Positions 24,493 to 33,714 of a stretch of DNA of 64,000 bases are shown piece by piece; the first letter of the stretch is position 1; every line of letters begins with the position of its first letter. The notes beneath the pieces were generated by a model. It did not search any database, was not told the DNA's origin, and was given only the letters and a program-made list of their open reading frames with translations. Origin of the DNA: Corella eumyota (Eukaryota > Chordata > Ascidiacea > Phlebobranchia > Corellidae); contig OY720098.1 of NCBI GenBank assembly GCA_963082875.1, positions 20,150,001 to 20,214,000 on the forward strand. The letters run 5' to 3'. A program made the position numbers and the translations under genes.

Positions 24493-27400
24493 ATGTCCGG
24501 CAAAGAAACAGTGATCTTGGCTTATAGCGGAGGTTTGGATACTTCTTGTATCTTGGTTTGGTTGATTGAACAAGGATATAGAGTAGTTGCTTTTCTGGTA
24601 AGTGATTTTTTTTGGGTAAAATAAGTGGCTTTTGTTAAACAGTATAAATTGTTATGTTAAATCTATATTGATTTAAGTTTAATTTTATTTGGAAACTTTT
24701 AACTCATCTTTTTTTATTATTTTTGTGTTGTACCAAATTTAATTACTATTGTTTCAATAACAATGACTTTTAAATTAAAAAATAAATAATAATGAAATAA
24801 AACTTCAAAAAAACTTTGGTATATGCTCTTATACATTTGCATCACATAAATGCCATTTTTTTAGGCAGATGTTGGCCAAAATGAAGATTTTGAAGCAGCT
24901 AAAGCTAAAGCTTTAAAACTAGGAGCTGTCAATGTAAGTTGTGTTTAAATTGATTACAAAATATTGACTTTAAATTTAGTATAGACTTAATTTATTAAGT
25001 ATACCAAGTGAGTTAGTAAAAAAATCATACTGTGCATATCAAATCTTTTTTAATATGAAATAATTTCTACGTATTTTTAGATGTATTGGTATTTAGCATG
25101 TTGGTTATAAATTACAACAGTTCTTACTGAGTTGTATATTTTTATGTGGTTAAGATGATTATCAAAATAATTTTTTTTTAGATGTATGTAGCTGATTGCA
25201 AACGTGAGTTTGTTGAGGAATTTATTTGGCCAGGTGTCCAAGCAAACTCGAAATATGAGGACAGATATTTACTTGGGACTGCACTTGCACGACCTTGTAT
25301 TGCAAGGAACATGATCGAGGTCGCAAAGAAGGAAGGAGCTAAGTTTATATCACATGGAGCAACTGGAAAGGTTAGAAATTAAAGTCTCCATTTACTCAGT
25401 TGTTTTAATGGTTAATTGTTGAATGTTTGAACAAAAATACCCTATAAATTTAACCGGCAGCGTGTTGTAGTGGTAAGAACACTGCATCACCATGAGGTCG
25501 TGGGATCAATCCCCACTGCTCTTATGCTGCTGAGCCAGCACTTAGTCAGTAGCATAATTACCGAGCAAATTTAATCAATAATATTTGAAAATGCTAAAGG
25601 CAACTCGAAACTGTGTTGGAGTAACTGATGTTACTCTATGTTTAGGTCGGGCTTTCGACTTTCCCACATCGAAGATAAAGATATATACAAAAAAAATATT
25701 ACAAAAGTAAAGTAAAGTAAAACTAATAAATTCTAAACTACCATATTTTAAATAAAAATTTCATTTTGTTACCAGGGCAACGACCAAGTCAGGTTCGAGC
25801 TTGCTTGTTATGCGTTGTATCCAGGAGTTAAGATCCTTGCTCCGTGGAGGATGAACGAGTTTCTAACCAGATTTCAAGGTCGATTGGATTTGTTAAAATA
25901 TGCTGAAGATAAAAATATTCCAATCCAAGCAACTGTGAAAGAACCTTGGAGCATTGATGATAATCTAATGCATGCTAGGTAGGGTTTATCTTTAATTAAA
26001 AAAGGGGTAATTTTGGGTGTTTATAAATTTAATATTCACTAGTGTGTGTTGTTGTAACATTTTTGAAAGACAACTGGGTACATCAGGTAAGGCCTCATAT
26101 CAGCTTTGAATAAAACTTTAACCCTACTTCCATAACTAGGCCTTTTCACATCAGGTCTATATAACTAATTAAGAATTTTTTGTTTAAGTTAAATTACCAC
26201 TGGGTTTATTGCTTACAAGGCAGAACGTTCTTGTTTATGTTATTGTAGGAAAAAATGTCAGTCCTTAATTTTTTATATTTTAAATTTAATTTAGTTATGA
26301 AAGTGGGATACTTGAAAACCCTCTAACGCCCTCCCAACCAGGAATGTTTAAGATGACCGTTGACCCAGAACAAGCTCCCGATGTACCCGCTCATATAGTG
26401 GTGAACTTTAAACGAGGTATCCCAGTAAAGGTCAGCTATTTTATTAAAGTTAATGTAAATTTGTTAATACAGAGAGATGTTTTACATAACATACTCTTAA
26501 ACATTTTAATCGGCGGTAGCGTGGTGTAGTGGTAAGAACACTTGCTACACCATCATGAGGTCGTGGGTTCAATCCACACTGCTCTCATGCTGTAGCACCC
26601 TTAAGTAAGGCATTATAAACAGTATGAACTCCTGCTGAGCCAGCACTTAATCAGCAGTATAATTATCGGCCAATTATAATCTATAATATCCCAAACTGCT
26701 ACAGGCAACTCAAGACGGGGATGGGGTAACTGGTGTTCTCTATGTTTTGGTTGCGCATTTATCCTTTCCATAAGAGGATAAAGATAAATACAAAAAAAAA
26801 TCTTTAATTTTTTATCAAATAACCTAATATAATTTATCTAACCTTAAATTTAACTTTTAAATTTTTTATAAATTAACTTCTAGGTAAACAACAAAGATGA
26901 TGGGACAGAGATTGAAAGTTCTTTGGAATTGTTTCTTTATTTGAACAAAATTGCGTGAGTTTAAGGTTTTTTAATTAACAAATATTTACACATTTAATGC
27001 TGCTAGTTTAATTTAAAAAAATTTTTTTGTATAATCTAATGTCTTAATAATAAATTGTCTTTAAATTTATCATTTCAGTTTAAGACTTCTTGATGTATGT
27101 TACAATTTTTCACACATTTTTTTTGTATATATATTTATCCTCGATGTGGGAAAGTCAAATGCGCGACTTGAATATAGAGTAACATCAGCAGTTGCTCCAA
27201 CCCAGTCTTGAGTTGCCTGTGGCAGTTTAGGATATTATATAGATTATAATTGCTCGATAATTATGCTGCTGATTAAGTGCTGTGCTACTCAAGGGTGCTA
27301 CAGCATGAGATCAGTGGGAATTGAACCCACGACCTCATGTGTGGTGTAGCAAGTGTTCGTACCACTACAATACACTGCTGACATTGAAATATAATTAAAG

Positions 27401-28745
27401 TTAAAAAATATAGTACTGTACCATCTATATTTTATTATCTAAAATAATTTTAAATGACAAAAACAAATGAAAAGTTTAAAAGATAAATTAAATTAAAAAA
27501 TAAATATTTATTTTTACAGAGGAGCTCATGGTATTGGTCGAATTGACATTGTTGAAAATCGTTTCATTGGAATGAAATCACGAGGTTGTTATGAGACACC
27601 AGGTGGCACTATACTCCACATAGCTCATGAGGATATCGAGATGTTGACCTTGGACAAGGAGGTCAGAAAGGTCAAACAATATCTCGCTACTCAGTTTGCT
27701 GTGCAAGTTTATAATGGTGAGATCATAAGTTTGTAATTGTACTTGTTTTTTTAATTTAAAATTTTTTGTGTCATTTTTATGTAATGTAAAATTTATTCAA
27801 TTATATTTGCTTTTTATATGTTTTTTAAGTTAAGCTTTTGTATTTTAGTAAATAACAGACCTATTTTTTATTTGAATGTTCCAAAAAAAACACTATTAAA
27901 GCTCTTTAATACATAATTTAATTTATTTTAAAATAATCCATTATCTATTACTATATAACAGGACATTGGTATAGTCCTGAATGTGAATATGTGAGAGATT
28001 GCATTGATAAAAGTCAAGTTTTAGTTGAAGGGTCGGTTCATCTTAAACTTTATAAAGGAAATGTATATGTTACTGCTAGGGAGTCCAAAACCTCTTTGTA
28101 CAACCAAGAACTTGTCAGGTAGATTATTTATTTTCCTGTTTTGTTTGTGTTTTAAATGGAAGACACCCTATTAAACCACCTGAACATACCTTTTGTTACT
28201 CACACCCAGTGTCAAGTTGTTACAGTTTTGTATGTTTTTGACATAAACTTGAAGTTTGTGTAGTGGTTAGATGACTTTATACCATAAGTTCTAGGTTCGA
28301 TCTCCACTGCTTTTATGCTGTAACATTTTCAAGCACTATGAACAGTACAAATTCTGCTAAGCCAATAAAAAACAATTGGTGGTTCAATTGTAATTATCTG
28401 GCAATTATAATCATTAATATTCCAAGCTTGCTAAGTCAACTTTAGACTGGGTGGGGTAACTGATGTTTCTTCATGTTTAGACTGTAAAGCTGGCCTTTTT
28501 ACATTAAGGATAAATAAATACAAAAAAATGCTAAGCAGAAATTTTATATTGTGTTATTGATAGCCAATACATTTTGATTGCAGTGTAAATCAAACCGTGC
28601 ATTTTTAATTTTTATACTATGTTATAATTTTGATTTTAGTATGGATGTAGAAGGGGATTATGAACCTAAAGATGCTGAAGGTTTCATCAAAATAAATGCT
28701 TTGAGATTGAGAGAGCACAAAAGGTTACAGAAGGCCTTGCAGTAA
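24493..28745 (+). CDS. ASS1: argininosuccinate synthase
   Basis: Cytosolic enzyme joining citrulline and aspartate with ATP cleavage to give argininosuccinate, in arginine synthesis and the citrulline-NO cycle. Nine exons in phase: 24493-24597, 24865-24933, 25182-25370, 25776-25978, 26295-26430, 26884-26954, 27520-27716, 27962-28118, 28640-28745, totalling 410 residues against about 412 in vertebrates. The N-terminal pyrophosphatase P-loop is AYSGGLDTS (residues 10-18). Other family blocks are [81 protein letters not shown] and [17 protein letters not shown]. No active-site block is missing. Introns carry four SINE copies, two of which flank exon 6 in inverted orientation. Confidence 0.97.
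25454..25697 (+). repeat. SINE family A in ASS1 intron 3
   Basis: CGGCAGCGTGTTGTAGTGG A box region, GGGATCAATCCCC B box region, an internal deletion after CTCTTATGCTG, then the usual body and ATCGAAGATAAAGATATATAC-A end. Confidence 0.88.
26511..26800 (+). repeat. SINE family A, near full length, ASS1 intron 5
   Basis: CGGCGGTAGCGTGGTGTAG through GGTCGTGGGTTCAATCC to an oligo-A end. It lies 84 bp upstream of the 71-nt exon 6, with an opposite-orientation copy on the far side (27117-27382). Confidence 0.9.
27117..27382 (-). repeat. SINE family A, reverse copy, ASS1 intron 6
   Basis: Starts TTTTTTTTGTATATATATTTATCCTCGATG and ends with the complement of the A box head (CACTGCTGACATT). It pairs as an inverted repeat with the copy at 26511-26800 across exon 6. 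Confidence 0.9.
28253..28530 (+). repeat. SINE family A, old diverged copy, ASS1 intron 8
   Basis: GTGTAGTGGTTAGATGAC, CTAGGTTCGATCTCCACTGC and TTAGACTGGGTGGGGTAAC identify the family. Many substitutions and an interrupted centre suggest an older insertion. Confidence 0.75.
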
Positions 28746-29447
28746 ATTACAACTTGGTGTCAACTTATTTGGTGGATTTTTGATCATATTTTTTCTGACC
28801 AATTTTTATTTTCGGTTAATATTTACTATTTATCTCAAGGTTTTTACACAACTTAGCATGTAACTTTCACAAACTGGTTTATTAATATATAACTTGTGCA
28901 AATATATACTTAATTACTTGTATACCATTAATGTTAGCAATTATAAACTTCTCTTATTTTTAGTAAGTTCAGTTTTTTTTTGCACAAAACAAATTTAAAT
29001 ATCTTAATTTTTCTAAAGCTGTTGCAAAAAAATTAACACAAAAATGCACACAATTATATATTATCACAATGTTTAATTTTGTTTTAAATATATACCAGCT
29101 TCTAAACAAATGTAATTATAAAGTAATTATTATTTTATACTATGCTATATAGGGAGTGCAATATCAAATAATTTAAGTAATAATCTATATTAATATTATA
29201 TAAATGTTATATTTAAAAATATATTATATGTTCGTAATATTAATTGCAGAAAGTTTAAATGATAAAATATTGTTTGTTAAAATCCGTTAAAAATCATTTA
29301 AATTAGGTGTGTTAGCTTTATAAATATGTATGTGCAGTTGTTACTGAATATTTTAAATGTAATTCTTGCAATTTTAATTATTTAGTTTGTAGTTTCATAG
29401 TAGATTGTATTATGCAATAATTGTTTAATTTCATATAAAGTGGTGGC

Positions 29448-29453
29448 AATAAA
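29448..29453 (+). terminator. candidate ASS1 polyadenylation signal
   Basis: AATAAA in TGGTGGCAATAAAAGTAATC, about 700 bp after the ASS1 stop. It is the last such hexamer before the SINE. Weak on its own in AT-rich DNA. Confidence 0.4.
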
Positions 29454-29469
29454 AGTAATCAAAAAACGT

Positions 29470-29731
29470 TTTTTTTTGTATATAACTTTATCCTCGATGT
29501 GGGAAAGTTGAATGCGCAACTTAAACATAGAGTAACATTTGTTACTCCGACCCAGTCTCGAGTTGCCTTTAGCAGTTTGGGATATTATAGATTATAATTG
29601 CCCGATAATTATGCTGCTGATTAAGTGCTGGCTCAGCAGGAGTTCCTACCGTTTATATCACCTTACTCAAGGGCTCTACAGCATGAAAGCAGTGGAAATT
29701 AAACCCACGACGTCATGTACCACGTCGCCGG
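29470..29731 (-). repeat. SINE family A, reverse copy, intergenic
   Basis: TTTTTTTTGTATATAACTTTATCCTCGATG to CACGTCGCCGGTC. The short open frame across it is part of the SINE and not a gene. Confidence 0.88.
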
Positions 29732-30336
29732 TCTTTTTTTTGTTATTAAAGTAAAAATTTCTTTGATTAAAACGCTGACTCTGACCTTATTTTTTTCGTT
29801 ACCTTGACCTAGTTTCAAAGTTTAAATATCAGTTTTGTATATCGTTAGCATTGTCTCTGTATTTATCTGTAGAAAATATAGCTGATATTTATTTTCAGTT
29901 TCTGTAAAACAGCAATGTAGTGTTTAATTTATTGTAAATCCGTTGTACCCTCTCATTTTTTACCATTATTTATTTCCCCTTTTAAAAGTTCCCCCCTGCC
30001 CTTTTTACTACAATTCATGAAACTATCAGATTACAAAGTTGCTTCAAATCTTTACAACAAAAGATTTCAAATTTTCGTTTGTTGATTATCGGCAAGTTTT
30101 AATTTATTTAACTAAATTGATTTGTATCATTTTAAAAACTTTACAGAAACTTGTAATATGTTGCCCGGCCGTCGAAATTACCGTCAGGTTTTCAGTATCC
30201 ATGGGGCGTTTTTGCGATAGCCTATATATAAATCATCTCGGGACTCTTTAAGATTATAAGGTAAAACTTAAAAATATATAATTTGTCAAATAAAATAAAT
30301 TATTAAAGTTTAAAGTTATTTTTGAATAAAAAAAAA

Positions 30337-31010
30337 ATGAATTTTTGTCAGGTGAATTTATTTTTATTTCTAATTAATTAGCATCGATAATTAAATAAAA
30401 ATTAAATGGTTTAAAAATAAATTGATTTGTATTTAAAGTTTGTGGTCTATAAAAATGTTTTAATGATTTATTTTTTATAGAATTTGTTTTCCGTAGTGTT
30501 GTGTTTCCTATTGGCAACCAAATTTTGTGATGTCACTGGGAATCCTGCAATTAAGTAATTTAAAAAAATTTAATAACCTAAAATCGTAAATTGCTAGTTA
30601 TAAAAAAAACTTTGTAAACAATTACAAAATTAAAAACAAAAATTAGTGAAAAAAAGTTTTTTCCTAATTTAGAAGTTTGGTAATATAAGACAATAAACTG
30701 TTAATTCTTTTTTAAAATTTTTTAATTGTTAATTCACAAAAATTTAAAAACATTTTTTTAATAAAGTTATGACAAGGGCTGTGCAGAAATCGATGTGGGC
30801 GTGGTCAAAACGGCGTGCGTTGATTGGACTGAAAAATTAGTGATATGCCCCCATCTTAATGCACCTTATACTAAAGTCAAATGTAACTCTTACTGTAATC
30901 CATTATGTCGCAATTACAGAGTCTATGACGTCACATATATGGTGTCTCTTAGAGGTCGTCGGAATGACGTCATAGCGAAAGATGTCGTCGTCGCTTGCTA
31001 TTGTGCCTAA
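30337..31010 (+). CDS. small secreted eight-cysteine protein, IL-17-like C-terminus
   Basis: Three in-phase exons (30337-30351, 30481-30554, 30767-31010) give 110 residues. The start MNFCQ joins NLFSVVLCFLLATKFCDVTG, a clear signal peptide with cleavage near residue 24. The mature part has eight cysteines and ends KDVVVACYCA followed by TAA. The closing hydrophobic strand plus C-x-C, the preceding CNSYCNPLC cluster and the alternation YRVYDVTYMVSLRGR resemble the C-terminal half of IL-17 family cytokines, where the motif is VGCTC(V). Other cystine-knot ligands also end in C-x-C, so the family is tentative. The first exon is very short (5 codons), and its donor (CAG|GTGAAT) is good. It sits alone between ASS1 and DNPEP. 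TGACGTCA occurs twice inside the coding exon. Confidence 0.6.
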
Positions 31011-31574
31011 ACAATAGCCTAATAATACTACAAGTTTTAGATTAAATTATTTAATTGTATTAATTTATTATTTATTTTATATTTTATGCAATGTTGATTT
31101 AAATTTTTAAATTGTTTGTTTATTTAATTTTATATATAACTTTTATATTTAATTTATTTCAAATTGAGGATAAACGAAATATTAACCTGTACGAAATTAT
31201 TAATTATGACGTCACATATTATGACATGTTACATTTGTTTTCATTTTATAGAGATTCAGTTGCTTATTTTTTAATTTGATTTAAATTCAAAACTTTAAAG
31301 CTTAAAACGTTTGTAATTAGTGTTTATGTTAATACAATGTATATTGATTCAAGTATTAATCAATTCCCATATTATCCTTACAAAAAATAAGCTAAAAGGC
31401 AGATATAATATCAGTAGAATGTAGTTAAACTCAATATGCACAGATGTCTTGAATTTAAAAATTTTAATGAAGTTTTAAACATAGCAGCAAAGCATAAAAG
31501 CATTATTTTTCTAAAATCTTAAATTATTTTATGGTTAAGTTCTAGATTTTCTGAGTTTAGGTTTTTAAGTTAAA
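31011..31574 (+). other. intergenic region upstream of DNPEP
   Basis: Very AT-rich, with one TGACGTCA at about 31206. A TTTAG acceptor-like site lies about 15 bp before the DNPEP ATG. In tunicates such a site can accept a trans-spliced leader, but that cannot be shown from the DNA. Confidence 0.4.
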
Positions 31575-32972
31575 ATGTCCAAAGCAATTTCTTTACAAGT
31601 TGCTCGCGATTTTCTAAAATTCGTCGATGCGTCGCCGTCTCCTTATCACGTGGTCCAGGAATGTAAAACTCGACTTCTGGGTGCTGGGTTTAAGGAACTT
31701 AGTGAACGAGACCACTGGGATATAAAACCGTTGGATAAATGTTTCGTTACAAGAAACCAGTCGACCATTCTTGCTTTTGCAGTTGGTGGAAACTACAAAC
31801 CAGGAAATGGATTTACAATTATAGGAGCTCATACTGATAGTCCTTGTTTGAGAGTTAAGGTAAAGAGTACTCGCAAAAAACAAGGTTTTATTCAAGTTGG
31901 CACGGAATGTTATGGGGGCGGAAATTGGGGTTCGTGGTTTGATCGGGATCTCAAGATTGCTGGAAGGGTCCTGGTTGCCGATAGTAACAATCGAAGCAAA
32001 ATTAAATCAGTTTTGATTCATGTTGATCGCCCGATTTTACGTGTTCCACATTTGGCAATTCATCTCCAAAGAGAAATGAACGAAAAATTCTCGATTAACA
32101 AGGAAATTCATTTGGTTCCAATCATTGCAACTGAAGCAGAGTTCCAACTGAATAAATGTGCCGATAATGATGTCACAAAGGGGTCGTGTGCAACCAAGCA
32201 TCACAGCGTGTTTGTGAAACTTCTGGCTGACGAGTGCAAATCTAAAATAAAAGATATCATTGATCTTGATTTGTTTCTAGCAGATCAACAACCTTCAGCA
32301 ATTGGTGGAATTTTAGAAGAATTTATCTATGCCCCTCGGTTGGACAACTTGTTAAGTAGTTACTGTGGGTTAAGAGGGTTAATCGAATCATGTGACAACC
32401 TGGGATCTGACCCCAATATAAGGATGGTTAATCTCTATGACAACGAAGAGGTTGGATCCAGTAGCGCACAAGGAGCTTGCTCTTCAATTACTGAATACAT
32501 CATGAGAAGATTATCAGTTAATCCAAACAACTCGACAACATTTGAAGAAAGCATTCCGAAATCGTTTATGCTAAGTGCAGATATGGCACATGGAATTCAT
32601 CCAAATTATGCTGATAAGCATGAGGAAAACTTAAAACCATCATTCCATGGAGGTCCTGTTATTAAAATAAACAACAACCAGCGTTATGCTACAACTGCTA
32701 TCACCGCAACTATTGTTCGCGAAGCTGCTCGCTTAGCTGATATTCCAACTCAAGATGTGATGGTAAGAAATGACTCAGGTTGTGGAAGTACAATTGGACC
32801 CCTACTTTCTACAAGACTTGGTATGAGAACGGCAGATATAGGATGTGCACAACTGAGTATGCACTCCTGTAGAGAAATGTGTGGAGTTTATGCACCTGAG
32901 CAATGCACAAAATTGATGCGCTCGTTTTTCGAGAATTTTGCAGAGATTGATGCTAACATGAGTTGTGAATAA
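31575..32972 (+). CDS. DNPEP: aspartyl aminopeptidase (M18), intronless
   Basis: Cytosolic M18 zinc metallopeptidase removing N-terminal Asp or Glu from peptides; family members form a dodecameric tetrahedron. A single 465-residue frame, close to the animal family length of about 475. Metal and catalytic blocks are all present: GAHTDSPCLRVK (His metal ligand, about residue 96), APRLDNL (bridging Asp), YDNEEVGSSSAQGA (catalytic Glu pair), SADMAHGIHPNY (Asp ligand) and SMHSCREMCGVY (C-terminal His ligand). Every other gene with conserved function in this window has 5 to 16 exons, so a coding region without any intron is unusual and suggests a retroposed copy that kept function. I see no poly-A remnant or target duplication, so the event would be old. 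Confidence 0.96.
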   Translation: MSKAISLQVARDFLKFVDASPSPYHVVQECKTRLLGAGFKELSERDHWDIKPLDKCFVTRNQSTILAFAVGGNYKPGNGFTIIGAHTDSPCLRVKVKSTRKKQGFIQVGTECYGGGNWGSWFDRDLKIAGRVLVADSNNRSKIKSVLIHVDRPILRVPHLAIHLQREMNEKFSINKEIHLVPIIATEAEFQLNKCADNDVTKGSCATKHHSVFVKLLADECKSKIKDIIDLDLFLADQQPSAIGGILEEFIYAPRLDNLLSSYCGLRGLIESCDNLGSDPNIRMVNLYDNEEVGSSSAQGACSSITEYIMRRLSVNPNNSTTFEESIPKSFMLSADMAHGIHPNYADKHEENLKPSFHGGPVIKINNNQRYATTAITATIVREAARLADIPTQDVMVRNDSGCGSTIGPLLSTRLGMRTADIGCAQLSMHSCREMCGVYAPEQCTKLMRSFFENFAEIDANMSCE

Positions 32973-33714
32973 ATTAGGTTTGTGGGTTTAAGATTTATTT
33001 CTAATGAAGTTCAAATTTTGTAGCCTTTTAATTTATTTGATTTTGATATTTTCTTTCACTGTTAATGAACAAAATTCTGCAGACCAAAATCTATTTTCAG
33101 TGTGTTACTAATAAAGTTCAATAATGTTTGTAATGCCTGTATTGTTATAATTAATTTTGTATCAAGTTAAAATGGTATTTTAAAGTTTATGAACAAAGTG
33201 GGCCAAAAATTTAAAGAAACAAAAATTATTTTTATTAAAGCTGATATTGATTAAATTTTGCTTGATAAATATATTTAATAAAAGCTTAACTATTTGGTAT
33301 AGAAATAATTCTATTGTAACAAATTTAATATGTGTCAAAATCATGTCAAATGTATAGTGCTTAACCTTAATTCAGGATAATAACTTCCTTGTGTTATTGT
33401 TTAAATTGTTTCAGTTTTGGGTTTATGTGAAATTATATTTTAAAGCTGCTAATTTAAAGGGTATGTGTGTTTAAAAACTAAGTTGAAAATAGGAGTTTAT
33501 TTGTGTTTGTAACACAGCTATATCTACTTCAAGTTTGTAGTGATTTTTTACATTAGTTTGAAATAAAATTCATTTAAATTTTTGACTAATATTTTTCTTT
33601 TGTTGTATGTTTTGTTACTATTTGATTATAGCAATTAATTCACACACTGATTGATGCAATTTCCAGGTTTATAAGTTTAATATAATGGTGACAATAATGT
33701 AGTTTATCCTCAAG
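32973..33714 (+). other. DNPEP 3' UTR and intergenic DNA before PLEKHA8
   Basis: 742 bp of AT-rich sequence with AATAAA at 33110-33115 and no coding signal. The spacing is far longer than in typical tunicate operons, so separate transcription units are likely. Confidence 0.5.
33110..33115 (+). terminator. candidate DNPEP polyadenylation signal
   Basis: AATAAA in GTGTTACTAATAAAGTTC, 138 bp after the DNPEP stop, followed by a T/G-rich stretch (AATGTTTGTAATGCCTG) typical of a downstream element. Confidence 0.5.

Larger units (their letters stand above)
28746..30336 (+). other. ASS1 3' UTR and intergenic DNA
   Basis: The 3' UTR probably runs to the AATAAA at 29448-29453. A reverse SINE follows (29470-29731). 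A GC-richer segment at about 30150-30245 could be an upstream untranslated exon of the secreted-protein gene, but no frame through it joins to the next exon. Confidence 0.5.

Noticed and set aside
26511-26590. tRNA gene suggested by box A and box B sequences
   Set aside because: No cloverleaf can be completed, and the same head is repeated at many loci with a shared 200-bp body and A-rich tail, which defines a SINE.
29539-29754. Open frame of 71 codons between ASS1 and the secreted-protein gene
   Set aside because: It lies almost wholly within a reverse SINE A copy, and similar short frames appear in other copies.
30039-30251. Open frame of 70 codons upstream of the secreted protein
   Set aside because: No frame through it joins in phase to the signal-peptide exon at 30481; the short exon at 30337 explains the start better. 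It may be untranslated exon sequence.
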